Below, in pieces: positions 33,938 to 41,866 of a stretch of 64,000 nucleotides of DNA. The stretch's first letter is position 1. Each line of letters opens with the position of its first letter. Source of the DNA: CAZTHM01 sp041946825. Lineage in GTDB: Bacteria; Acidobacteriota; Terriglobia; UBA7540. The translations under genes were made by a program, and so were the position numbers. Location: the NCBI GenBank assembly GCA_041946825.1, contig JBHGBD010000011.1, positions 56,790 to 120,789 of the forward strand, given 5' to 3'. Under the pieces are notes generated by a model that was not told the DNA's origin, ran no database searches, and saw only the letters and a program-made list of their open reading frames with translations.

Positions 33938-34534
33938 TCACCGGAACGTCACGCCGATGCGAAAAGCGACGAAACGAGTAAATTGACTATGAAATCGATT
34001 GATATGGTCCTGGTCTCGGATCTCCAAACGCAGCCCAATGTGTTTGGCCATCCAGACGTTGACGCCGCCGCCGAGGTTGAACCCACTTTCGAACGAAGTG
34101 CGATCGCCGAAGTAGAGGCTGTAGCCCCCCATCACAAACGGCTCGACCCTCCGGCCATCGTTCTTCCCAACGAAGTGGTAGGAGGCATTAGCTGACCCCA
34201 CGCCCACTGCATCGCCTGTACCAAACCTCCAGTCAGGACCCGCGTAGGCGAACTCCACACCCACGCCCAATCCTTTGTGGACAAGCAATTCACCACCGAA
34301 GCCGGTGTTCACGCCGCCCCGCGGGCGACGGATGTAGAGGTCAGCAGGCGGCGGTTCACCGGGTTGGAACACCACTCCGTAGTACTTCGGGTTGAACTCG
34401 TAGCGGGCGTTTGAGACAAGGGGTCCAATGAACACATACGCCTGCAGCTTCTGAGTCGATTTGACCGCCTCCTGTGCCGATAAGCATGCCGGCCATACAA
34501 TGAAAAAAGCCGCCACCGCGATGAGTTTCTTCAT
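33938..34534 (-). CDS. outer-membrane beta-barrel protein
   Basis: A 198-residue protein with a signal peptide (residues 1-20, ending LSAQ). The mature part alternates polar and hydrophobic residues in repeated strands with Gly/aromatic turns (YVFIGPLVSNARYEFN, GVGVEFAYAGPDW, EPFVMGGYSLYFG) and ends in FRIGVTFR, whose terminal aromatic-x pattern is a beta-barrel assembly signal. This fits an OmpA/OmpW-size eight-stranded barrel. The ligand is unknown. Confidence 0.75.
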   Translation of the reverse strand: MKKLIAVAAFFIVWPACLSAQEAVKSTQKLQAYVFIGPLVSNARYEFNPKYYGVVFQPGEPPPADLYIRRPRGGVNTGFGGELLVHKGLGVGVEFAYAGPDWRFGTGDAVGVGSANASYHFVGKNDGRRVEPFVMGGYSLYFGDRTSFESGFNLGGGVNVWMAKHIGLRLEIRDQDHINRFHSQFTRFVAFRIGVTFR

Positions 34535-34591
34535 GTTTCACCTCCCCGGACGGGCGCTTTCTTCCACCCGTTGACTCTCGTGCGTTCTGGC

Positions 34592-34658
34592 CTTCAGCAT
34601 TCAGCCACGACCCGGCACCGGCTTGCTGACCGCCGACGGCTGATTGTTGACCCCTGCT
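34592..34658. repeat. 7-bp repeat array, inverted arms, upstream of the barrel gene
   Basis: Left arm: CTTCAGC, ATTCAGC (34592-34605). Right arm: GCTGACC, GCCGACG, GCTGATT, GTTGACC (34625-34652). Same unit class as the arrays at 26743 and 28444. Confidence 0.72.
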
Positions 34659-34714
34659 CTTTCGACACACCTCAACACCGACGCCACAAGAGTCTGCTTG
34701 GCGCCAAACGCGAA

Positions 34715-35617
34715 CTAGGCTGACTGGTTAGCTCGCGGCCGGCCCAGGAAGTGTCGCAGGAGTATGAGGACCAGACCGATCACGCTGAGCAGGGTCACTC
34801 CTACCCAGAAATAGAGCGAGACGTTTGCGGCTGAAACGCCGTAATACTGCAGACTCTGGGCGACCGTGAGAAAATCGCGCGCCGCCTCGGCACGGCTCCG
34901 GTTGCCGCTCAAAACTTGGTTCTGATGGATATACCAGTACGGCCGGTAAGTCAGGTAGATCGTGGCTGACGAAAGAAGAAATCCCAGCGCTCCGGCCAAG
35001 AGCGCGGCCCATGCCCCCGACTGGGGGCGAGGCGTTTCGCGCCGGGAGCGCTTCAGTACGCCGAACCACAGCGCCACCGCCGCCAACACTACCATCGCCG
35101 AAAAGATGACCAGTGCAAGGGTCGCAACATGGAGCACCAGAGCGTTGCGCGCGGCAACCTCGCGCCCAAACGCTTGGGCGCCGAGTGGCTCGGTGCGCCC
35201 CGGCGCTTCGTTCCGTGGGACATTCGGATCTTGAACGAGAAGGACATCGTGCCAGGCCTCCAGAGAAATGCGAACCCCGTGCCGGAAGGGCGGCCCAAGA
35301 AAGAACAGCAGCGCCCCCACGACAAACACTCCGCAGATCACGAGCACCATCTCGCGCAAAGGAAAACTCCGGGCAAAGAGTCCGCCGTTCGGTACCAGGT
35401 TCTGCCCTCTGCGGCCCGGGATGAAAAGGGATACCAGGGCGCGTTTGACGAGAACGCTCGCACTCCCGAGCGCCCACGTCAACGCTGCCCAGGGGCCGTG
35501 CACGTGGGGCAGTTCACCGAGCATGCCTTCGCCCCACTCGCGCGTATCGGGAGGCGCAATGCGAATCGTGGTTTCAAGGAGGGCGATCGCGGCTTGGCGG
35601 AGATGCGGTTCCAGCAT
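34715..35617 (-). CDS. multi-pass membrane protein paired with PadR regulator
   Basis: A 300-residue protein with about four hydrophobic segments (near 77-103, 165-195, 205-230 and 270-292). The N-terminal block IRIAPPDTREWGEGMLGELP is one I recall from Acidobacteriota proteins encoded next to padR genes, some of them MacB-like permeases, but no permease domain is seen here. It begins six bases after padR ends on the same strand, so PadR probably controls it. Function unknown. Confidence 0.7.
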   Translation of the reverse strand: MLEPHLRQAAIALLETTIRIAPPDTREWGEGMLGELPHVHGPWAALTWALGSASVLVKRALVSLFIPGRRGQNLVPNGGLFARSFPLREMVLVICGVFVVGALLFFLGPPFRHGVRISLEAWHDVLLVQDPNVPRNEAPGRTEPLGAQAFGREVAARNALVLHVATLALVIFSAMVVLAAVALWFGVLKRSRRETPRPQSGAWAALLAGALGFLLSSATIYLTYRPYWYIHQNQVLSGNRSRAEAARDFLTVAQSLQYYGVSAANVSLYFWVGVTLLSVIGLVLILLRHFLGRPRANQSA

Positions 35618-35623
35618 CGCCAG

Positions 35624-35932
35624 TTACCCACTGCAGTAGGCGGGCTCGCGAATCATCGCGCGAGGGCGAGCCTCGGCCACCTGGGTGCGAGCCCATTCGA
35701 GACCACTCGGCGTTAGCCGATACGTGTGCCGAGGCGGGACGCCGTCCTCCGTCGTCACCCACTGAGCTTCGAGGAGAGTGTGCTTCTCCAGGCGCATGAG
35801 AATCGGGTAAAGCGTTCCGGACTTCAACCCCGTGGCACGGCTCAACTCGTAGCCGTAGCGCCAGTCGGTGGGCTGCTCCAGGAAACGTTCCAGCAACAGA
35901 AGAGTCTCGCGGGACAAGCGAGGGGTTTTCAT
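35624..35932 (-). CDS. PadR-family transcriptional regulator
   Basis: A 102-residue winged-helix repressor. LSRETLLLLERFLEQP, YGYELSRATGLKSGTLYPILMRLE (shortened: ELSRATGLKSGTLYPILMRL) and SGLEWART match PadR subgroup members. The ATG at 35932 is chosen; the frame to 35968 lies in promoter DNA. The predicted transcription start falls at or next to the ATG, so the mRNA may be leaderless, in keeping with the lack of a Shine-Dalgarno. It likely represses itself and the membrane-protein gene six bases downstream. Confidence 0.88.
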   Translation of the reverse strand: MKTPRLSRETLLLLERFLEQPTDWRYGYELSRATGLKSGTLYPILMRLEKHTLLEAQWVTTEDGVPPRHTYRLTPSGLEWARTQVAEARPRAMIREPAYCSG

Positions 35933-35939
35933 GGCCAAA

Positions 35940-35968
35940 AGTCTACATATATAGATTAACCCTGTCAA
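35940..35968 (-). promoter_or_regulatory. padR promoter with PadR-type operator
   Basis: On the minus strand, TTGACA (35963-35968) and TAGACT (35940-35945) are 17 bases apart. The near-palindrome CTACATATATAG (35943-35954) covers the spacer and -10. AT-rich sites of this kind are typical PadR operators. The -10 is only seven bases from the ATG at 35932. Confidence 0.65.
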
Positions 35969-36037
35969 GTGCTTTCTGTGGACCGGGAAATGTATTATTA
36001 ACTTGTTTATTTTGTTTAACGTAGGATGGGACTCGCC

Positions 36038-37279
36038 CTATTCCGAATACCGCTTGAAGAGCAGGGTGGCGTTGGTGCCGCCGAAGCCGAAGGAATTGGA
36101 CAAGATGCAATTGACCTCGGCCTTGCGAGCCTTATTGGGGACGTAGTCGAGGTCGCATTCCGGGTCGGGGTTTTCGTAGTTGATGGTAGGCGGCAGGACC
36201 TGGTCGCGCAGCGCCAGCACCGAAATGCCGGCTTCGAGGCCGCCCGCGCCGCCCAGCAGATGTCCGGTCATGGACTTGGTGGAACTGACCGGAAGTTTCC
36301 TGGCGTGCTCGCCGAAGACTTTCTTAATGGCCAGCGTTTCGAGCTTGTCGTTGTAGGGCGTCGAGGTGCCGTGGGCGTTGATGTAGTCAACTTGCTGGGG
36401 CCGGACGCCGGCGTCGGCAAGGGCATTCTGCATGGCGCGGACCGCGCCGTCGGCATTTTCATCGGGTTGGGTGATGTGGAAGGCGTCGCCGGACATGCCG
36501 TAGCCGACGATTTCCGCCAGGATCGGGGCGCCGCGCTTGACAGCGTGACCGAGTTCTTCGAGGATGAGCAGCCCCGCGCCTTCGCCGATGACGAAGCCGT
36601 CGCGTTCATTGTCAAACGGCCGGCTGGCCTTTTCGGGCGCGTCGTTGCGCGTCGAGAGCGCGCGCATGGATGCAAACCCGCCCACGCCCATGGGCGTAAT
36701 GGCCGCCTCCGCGCCGCCGGAGATCATCACGTCGGCGTCGCCGCGTTGAACGAGGCGGAAGGAATCGCCCACCGCGTGCGCGCTCGATGAGCAGGCCGTG
36801 CAGGTGGCGGAGTTCGGCCCCTTGGCGCCAAAGCGGATGGAGACGAATCCCGAGGCCAGGTTGACAATCGAGGCGGGAATGAAAAAGGGAGAGATGCGGC
36901 GCGGGCCGCCCTGCATCAGCGCTGTGTGCTCGCGCTCGATGACATCGAATCCTCCGATGCCCGAGCCGATATAGACGCCCGCGCGGCCGGCGATTTCCGG
37001 GGTGATTTTGAGTTGCGCGTGCTCGACGGCGAACTGCGCCGCCGCCAGCGCGAACTGGATAAACCGCCCCATCTTTTTCAGTTCTTTCTTCTCGACGTAC
37101 AGGAGGGGGTCGAAGTTCTTGACTTCACACGCGAAGGTGACGGAGAAGTCCTTGGTGTCGAAAAGGGTGATGGGGGCGGCGCCGCTCTTGCCCGCCAGGA
37201 CGCAACTCCACGTCTCCTCGCGGCCAATGCCGACGGCGCTGACCAGACCGACGCCTGTCACGACCACTCTTCTTGCCAA
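36038..37279 (-). CDS. fabF: 3-oxoacyl-ACP synthase II
   Basis: A 413-residue condensing enzyme that elongates acyl-ACP with malonyl-ACP. The catalytic Cys is in CTACSSSAHAVGD near residue 163, and the two His are in NAHGTSTPYND and KSMTGHLLGGAGG. The start is TTG at 37279, with AGGAGGG seven bases before it and giving the family N-terminus ARRVVVTGVG. It is the last gene of the yceD-rpmF-fabH-fabD-fabG-acpP-fabF operon. Confidence 0.95.
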   Translation of the reverse strand: MARRVVVTGVGLVSAVGIGREETWSCVLAGKSGAAPITLFDTKDFSVTFACEVKNFDPLLYVEKKELKKMGRFIQFALAAAQFAVEHAQLKITPEIAGRAGVYIGSGIGGFDVIEREHTALMQGGPRRISPFFIPASIVNLASGFVSIRFGAKGPNSATCTACSSSAHAVGDSFRLVQRGDADVMISGGAEAAITPMGVGGFASMRALSTRNDAPEKASRPFDNERDGFVIGEGAGLLILEELGHAVKRGAPILAEIVGYGMSGDAFHITQPDENADGAVRAMQNALADAGVRPQQVDYINAHGTSTPYNDKLETLAIKKVFGEHARKLPVSSTKSMTGHLLGGAGGLEAGISVLALRDQVLPPTINYENPDPECDLDYVPNKARKAEVNCILSNSFGFGGTNATLLFKRYSE

Positions 37280-37379
37280 GCGGTATCCCTCCTGGATCTT
37301 CTCACGTGAAGCGCCGCTTCCGCTCTGAGCGGGACGGCGTGCTGGGCTAAAGGCCAGCACTACATCTCAAGCGGTTGAT

Positions 37380-37628
37380 TCAATTCTTGGAAGACTTGAC
37401 GTGGGACTGGATATAGTCGACAGCGTCCTTGACCGTGGCGATTTTCTCCGCGTCCTCGTCGGGAATCTCGATTTCAAACGCTTCCTCGAACGCCATGACG
37501 AGTTCGACGATGTCGAGCGAATCGGCTCCCAGGTCGTCGATAAAATGCGCGGTGGGCGTTACCTCGGCCTCGTCCACGCCGAGCTGTTCGACAATAATCT
37601 GCTTGACCTTCTCATCAAGTGAAGCCAT
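37380..37628 (-). CDS. acpP: acyl carrier protein
   Basis: An 82-residue carrier that holds growing acyl chains on 4'-phosphopantetheine. The attachment Ser is in GADSLDIVELVMAFEEAF near residue 38. Acidic composition and size are typical. It lies between fabG and fabF, with 100 bases to fabF. Confidence 0.97.
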   Translation of the reverse strand: MASLDEKVKQIIVEQLGVDEAEVTPTAHFIDDLGADSLDIVELVMAFEEAFEIEIPDEDAEKIATVKDAVDYIQSHVKSSKN

Positions 37629-37697
37629 CCGTCTCTCCTCCTCGGATTTGGTGGGGCGGCCATTGTAACTACCTCACTGGGAACTTGCAAGCTTGCG

Positions 37698-37806
37698 AAA
37701 AGTCAAAAGTCCAAAGTTGAAAGTTCAATGCGCAATCACAAAATCAGGGCCTTGCCCGCCCCCTTCGTTCTCACTTTCGACTTTCAACTTTCGACTGTCC
37801 ACTCCC
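37698..37806. repeat. 7-bp repeat array, inverted arms, between fabG and acpP
   Basis: Left arm: AAAAGTC, AAAAGTC, CAAAGTT, GAAAGTT, CAATGCG (37698-37732). Right arm: CACTTTC, GACTTTC, AACTTTC, GACTGTC, CACTCCC (37772-37806). It lies inside the fatty-acid operon and would fold in its mRNA. Unit class resembles 31344-31466. Confidence 0.87.
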
Positions 37807-37815
37807 ATACACTCG

Positions 37816-38559
37816 TCACTGCATATACATTCCGCCGTTGACATTCAGCACGTGGCCGGTGATGTAGCTCGCCTCGTCGGAGGCGAGGAACCGCACGGCG
37901 GAAGCAATATCCCGGTCCGTGCCCATGCGCCCCAGGGGGATCAGGCTCATCATCCGCTGCTTGACCGGCTCGGGCAGGTTTTCGGTCATGGCGGTGGCGA
38001 TGAATCCGGGCGCGACCGCGTTGACGGTAATCGTTCGGCTGCCAACCTCGGTCGCCACGGCCTTGGTCAAGCCAATCAACCCCGCCTTAGATGAGATGTA
38101 ATTGGCTTGCCCAGCGTTCCCGGCCTGGGCCACCACCGAAGCGATATTGATGATCCGGCCCGAGCGCTGTTTGACCATGCCGGGCAGCACCGCCTGGATG
38201 CAGTGGAATGCGCCATTCAGGTTGATGTTCAGGACGCGGTCCCAATCCTCGCGTTTCATGCGCATGATGAGGTTGTCCTTGGTAATCCCCGCGTTGTTGA
38301 CGAGGATATCGATCTTCTGAAACGTCTCGAGGACCTTCGCCACGGCCTCTTTGACAGACGCCGGGTCGGAGACATCCAGCCGCACGGCGAGCGATTTTCG
38401 ACCGAGGCCTTCGATCTCCTTGGCGGTCTTCTCCATGCCTTCGAGATTGACGTCGCCGCCGGCAATGTCGGCTCCGACCTCCGCCAGGGCCAAGGCGATC
38501 GCGCGTCCGATGCCTTGCGCGGCTCCCGTCACCAGTGCAACCCGTCCTTGAAGGTTCAT
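37816..38559 (-). CDS. fabG: 3-oxoacyl-ACP reductase
   Basis: A 247-residue short-chain dehydrogenase reducing 3-oxoacyl-ACP with NADPH. TGAAQGIGRAIA near residue 12 is the cofactor loop, NNAG near 89, the catalytic Ser is in NIASVVAQAG, and YISSKAG gives Tyr and Lys near 154-158. It keeps the usual place between fabD and acpP. Confidence 0.95.
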   Translation of the reverse strand: MNLQGRVALVTGAAQGIGRAIALALAEVGADIAGGDVNLEGMEKTAKEIEGLGRKSLAVRLDVSDPASVKEAVAKVLETFQKIDILVNNAGITKDNLIMRMKREDWDRVLNINLNGAFHCIQAVLPGMVKQRSGRIINIASVVAQAGNAGQANYISSKAGLIGLTKAVATEVGSRTITVNAVAPGFIATAMTENLPEPVKQRMMSLIPLGRMGTDRDIASAVRFLASDEASYITGHVLNVNGGMYMQ

Positions 38560-38575
38560 AGATTATCCTCCAGGC

Positions 38576-39514
38576 CTAATTCCGTCCCAGTCTCGCCGTT
38601 ACTTCGTTGAGTGAGGCCACGTCCTCGACGTGCAGGCATTCGGCGCGGCGTTCGATCTGACGCATCAATCCGGACAGCACTTTGCCGGGACCAACTTCGA
38701 TGAACAGATCGACGCCTTCCGCGGCAAGAACGCGCATCGATTGTTCCCAGCGCACGGCGCCCGTCACCTGCCGCTTCAGGCCGTCGCGCGCTGCCTCGGG
38801 GTCGCGGACCAACTGCGCGTCCACGTTATTCACAAGGGGCGAGTGCAGGTCGGCGATATGCGTCTCGTTCAGGTCCACCGCCAAGCGCTCCTGCGCAGGA
38901 AGCATCAAGGCGCAATGGAATGGCGCGCTGACGTTCAACAGCACAGCGCGCTTGGCGCCTCGCGCTTTGGCCAACTCAACGGCGCGATTAACCGCTGTGG
39001 CGTGGCCCGCAATCACGACCTGGCCGGGGGAATTCAAGTTCGCGGGCGAGACCACTTCTCCCTGCGCGGCATCCCGGCAAACCGATTCCACAGCGGCCGT
39101 ATCCATCCCCAACAGCGCTGCCATGGCCCCCTGGCCGACGGGCACGGCTTCCTGCATGTACTGTCCGCGCTTGCGCACTATCCGCACGGCGTCTTCGAGG
39201 CGCAGCGCGCCAGCAGCTACCAGTGCCGAATACTCACCGAGACTGTGCCCGGCAACGTAATCCGCCCGAACGCCCTTCTCGCGCAAAGCCTCTGCCGCCG
39301 CAATTGAAGCGGTCAGAATTGCGGGTTGAGTGTTCGCCGTGAGCTGCAAGTCTTCGGCCGGGCCTTCAAAACACAGCTTCGAAATCTCAAATCCCAGCGC
39401 CTGGTCCGCGGCCTCGAAAACCCGCCGCGCGGCCGGGAAGGCTTCCGCCAACTCGCGGCCCATGCCGGGATACTGAGAGCCCTGACCGGGGAAGAGGAAC
39501 GCTATTTTCGTCAA
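38576..39514 (-). CDS. fabD: malonyl-CoA:ACP transacylase
   Basis: A 312-residue enzyme loading malonyl groups on ACP. FPGQGSQYPGMG starts the protein, the catalytic Ser is in GHSLGEYSAL near residue 92, and the His is in SAPFHCALM near 202. It ends 16 bases upstream of fabG. Confidence 0.95.
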   Translation of the reverse strand: MTKIAFLFPGQGSQYPGMGRELAEAFPAARRVFEAADQALGFEISKLCFEGPAEDLQLTANTQPAILTASIAAAEALREKGVRADYVAGHSLGEYSALVAAGALRLEDAVRIVRKRGQYMQEAVPVGQGAMAALLGMDTAAVESVCRDAAQGEVVSPANLNSPGQVVIAGHATAVNRAVELAKARGAKRAVLLNVSAPFHCALMLPAQERLAVDLNETHIADLHSPLVNNVDAQLVRDPEAARDGLKRQVTGAVRWEQSMRVLAAEGVDLFIEVGPGKVLSGLMRQIERRAECLHVEDVASLNEVTARLGRN

Positions 39515-39526
39515 TCGGCCTCGGGA

Positions 39527-39626
39527 GGATTTAGCGATCTGGCGATTTCGCGATTTAGTGATTTGAAGCAGCCCATCGCATCTTGACTAGCGGAAAATCA
39601 CCAAATCGCCAGATTACCAAATCGCA
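39527..39626. repeat. 8-bp repeat array, inverted arms, between fabH and fabD
   Basis: Left arm: GGATTTAG, CGATCTGG, CGATTTCG, CGATTTAG, TGATTTGA (39527-39566). Right arm: AAATCACC, AAATCGCC, AGATTACC, AAATCGCA (39595-39626). Same unit class as 22211-22296 near rarA, 17 kb away. Confidence 0.88.
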
Positions 39627-39634
39627 AGATGATC

Positions 39635-40615
39635 TCACCATCTCATCAGGATGGCGCCCCAGGTCACTCCCGCCCCAAAGGCCGCCATCAGAATCAGGTC
39701 GCCGCGCTTGATGCGCCCGCTGCGGACGCACTCGTCCAGGCAGATCGGAATCGATGCCGAGGACGTGTTTCCGATGCGGCTGATATTCGAGTAGACCTTT
39801 TCCGAGGCGATCCCCAGGCGCTCGCGCACGGCCTCCGTGATTCGCTGGTTCGCCTGGTGGGGGATGAAGAGGCTCAGTTCGTCGGGCTGAATGCCCCCTT
39901 CCTCGAGCACCCGGCGCGAGACTTCCTCCATGCTGCGCACGGCGACCTTGAACAATTCGTTCCCGCGCATCTTGATGTAGTGGTCGCCGGCCTTGACCGT
40001 CTCGCAACTTGCCGGCCGCGCGGTTCCGCCGGCGGGAATGAACAGGTGCTCCGCAAACGCCCCTTCCGTGTGCATTTCCTCGGCCAGGATGCCGGAAGGC
40101 GGTTCCACGGGGCCCAGCACCGCCGCCGCCACCCCGTCTCCGAAGATAACGCAAGTGGCACGGTCGGAGTAGTCAATGTAGCGCGAGAGCAGTTCGGCGC
40201 CGACCACCAGCACGTGATGGGCTTTTCCGGTCTTGATAAAAGTATCCGCGACCGTCAGCCCGAAAAGGAAGCCCGAGCACGCGGCCGCCAGGTCGAAGGC
40301 GCAGCAGCCCCGCGCCCCCAGGTCGCGCTGAATCAAAGCTCCGGTCGAGGGCAGGGGCATGTCGGGTGAAATCGTCGAGCAGATGATGAGGTCGAGATCC
40401 TCCGGGCGGACACCGGCATGGTCGAGCGCTCGGCGGGCCGCCTGCACGGAAAGCGAGGACGTGGTCTCGTGAGGCGCGGCTTGGCGACGCTCGCGGATGC
40501 CCGTGCGTTCCACAATCCACTGGTCGGAGGTCTCAACCAGCTTCTCCAGATCGTGATTGGTGATGACTTTCTCGGGCAGCGACGTGCCGGTGCCCAGAAT
40601 CCCCGCCGAAGGCAT
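39635..40615 (-). CDS. fabH: 3-oxoacyl-ACP synthase III
   Basis: A 326-residue initiating condensing enzyme that joins acetyl-CoA to malonyl-ACP. The catalytic triad is Cys in DLAAACSGFLFGL near 113, His in IPHQANQRI near 252 and Asn in NISRIGNTSSAS near 280. N-terminal AGILGTGTSLPEKVI is typical. It follows rpmF directly; plsX, usual in this slot, is missing. Confidence 0.95.
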   Translation of the reverse strand: MPSAGILGTGTSLPEKVITNHDLEKLVETSDQWIVERTGIRERRQAAPHETTSSLSVQAARRALDHAGVRPEDLDLIICSTISPDMPLPSTGALIQRDLGARGCCAFDLAAACSGFLFGLTVADTFIKTGKAHHVLVVGAELLSRYIDYSDRATCVIFGDGVAAAVLGPVEPPSGILAEEMHTEGAFAEHLFIPAGGTARPASCETVKAGDHYIKMRGNELFKVAVRSMEEVSRRVLEEGGIQPDELSLFIPHQANQRITEAVRERLGIASEKVYSNISRIGNTSSASIPICLDECVRSGRIKRGDLILMAAFGAGVTWGAILMRW

Positions 40616-40687
40616 GTTCTCTCCCCAGGCACACCCTGGTGCCTCGAACCCGCATCCAGGCGCGCAAGATCTCGCGCCGCCGCTTTT

Positions 40688-40873
40688 CTAGGCGGTCTCT
40701 TTCACCAGAACCATTTCCCGTCCGCGATAGTAACCGCAGTGCGGGCAGGCTTGATGGGGTAGCTTGGGCTCGTGACAGTGTGGGCATTCGGCCAGCGAAA
40801 GCGCGGCCAGGTGGTCATGCGCCCGCCGGCGATTGCGCCGTGCCTTGGAATGTCGTCGTTTTGGATTTGGCAT
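40688..40873 (-). CDS. rpmF: 50S ribosomal protein L32
   Basis: A 61-residue basic protein. MPNPKRRHSKARRNRRR at the start and the zinc-binding pairs CPHC (30s) and CPHC (40s) are diagnostic. It lies between the yceD-like gene and fabH in the usual order. Confidence 0.97.
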   Translation of the reverse strand: MPNPKRRHSKARRNRRRAHDHLAALSLAECPHCHEPKLPHQACPHCGYYRGREMVLVKETA

Positions 40874-40985
40874 GGTATTTAATCTTTCTAAGCTTTTGAA
40901 ATTTGAGTATGTTTTGCCCCGAGGTCACGCCGCTGTGCGCGGCGCCTGCCGATCGGTCGTCCGCGCCTTACCACCTCAGAACGCC

Positions 40986-41501
40986 CTACGATTCTTCTCC
41001 CTTCAGCGCGTCGAAGGGCGAGGGTTTCACGGGCTCCGGACAATTGCACGTCTCACGGTTGCGATCCGCGCCACAGGTGGGGCAGAGCCCCAAACAGTCT
41101 GGGCGGCAGACGACTTTCATGGGCATCGCCAGGATCACCTGCTCGGTCAGGACATCCGTCAACTGGATCCCGTCGCCCGAATGAAAGGCGATCTCAAGCT
41201 CGTCTTCCGGAACCTCAACCTCTTCATCGCGGGCAATGGTCTTCATCGAGCGGTAGAAGAGGTCAAAGTCGCGGTCGACCGGGATCTCAACCCGCCCCAG
41301 GCAGCGATCGCACGACGCCTCGACGCGCGTCCTGAGATGTCCGCGGATGCGGATTTCCGAGCCCACCAGTTCCGCAGTTGCCTCCACCTGGAGCGGCGCG
41401 GCCTGGCGAAAATCCGCGCCGTGGAAATCCAGGCTCCCAGGGGCGTAGGCCTTGGAGATAACGATCCGGTGGAGTTCCAGCTCCTGGAGGGTTATAAGCA
41501 C
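40986..41501 (-). CDS. DUF177/YceD family protein (large rRNA subunit accumulation)
   Basis: A 171-residue protein. VEASCDRCLGRVEIPVDRDFDLFY (shortened: SCDRCLGRVEIPVDRDFDL) and the C-terminal CPTCGADRNRETCNC are the family hallmarks; cysteine pairs may bind a metal. YceD affects 23S rRNA accumulation and is almost always encoded upstream of rpmF, as here. First gene of the operon; the promoter at 41528-41555 ends about 20 bases upstream of its ATG. Confidence 0.9.
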   Translation of the reverse strand: MLITLQELELHRIVISKAYAPGSLDFHGADFRQAAPLQVEATAELVGSEIRIRGHLRTRVEASCDRCLGRVEIPVDRDFDLFYRSMKTIARDEEVEVPEDELEIAFHSGDGIQLTDVLTEQVILAMPMKVVCRPDCLGLCPTCGADRNRETCNCPEPVKPSPFDALKGEES

Positions 41502-41527
41502 CGCAGCCTCGATGACCCAAATCAGTG

Positions 41528-41555
41528 ATTATAACCTACCATCCCGGAATGTCAA
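41528..41555 (-). promoter_or_regulatory. consensus sigma70 promoter of the yceD-rpmF-fab operon
   Basis: TTGACA (41550-41555) and TATAAT (41528-41533) are both perfect on the minus strand, separated by 16 bases. The expected transcript starts about 20 bases before the ATG at 41501. It is the best promoter in the window. Confidence 0.85.
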
Positions 41556-41773
41556 GAAAGGCGCAAAGCACAAGGGCTTGCGTGCTCCCAACCTACCGGT
41601 CGGTCAGGAGGGAAAGTCCCTTGGGGACCGCCCGGACTGCCGGTCGGCTGCACGTTCCAATGGCCCGCGCCCTTGCTCGTGAAGGAGCGGGAGCTTCCGC
41701 CCGCCGGCTTTCGCGGGGGTGCCGAAGTCTGCCTTCCCCTTCAGAACCGGCGCGCGGCAGGACGAAATCGAAA

Positions 41774-41802
41774 TTGACAACCCCCGCCCGAGAAGATAAT
41801 CT
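41774..41802 (+). promoter_or_regulatory. promoter of the SBBP-repeat protein gene
   Basis: TTGACA at 41774-41779 and TAATCT at 41797-41802, 17 bases apart. It leaves a leader of about 55 bases before the ATG at 41867. Confidence 0.6.
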
Positions 41803-41866
41803 GCTAAGTCTTCAAGAAAAGCTGGACTACGATGAAACAACCCACTCCCGCCGGTAGCATCCTAAT

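Larger units (their letters stand above)
41502..41866. other. 365-base divergent intergenic region with two promoters
   Basis: Separates the fatty-acid operon (minus) from the SBBP gene (plus). It contains one promoter for each direction (41528-41555 and 41774-41802). A GC-rich stretch lies between them (about 41580-41760) with no ORF or array that I can support. Confidence 0.6.
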
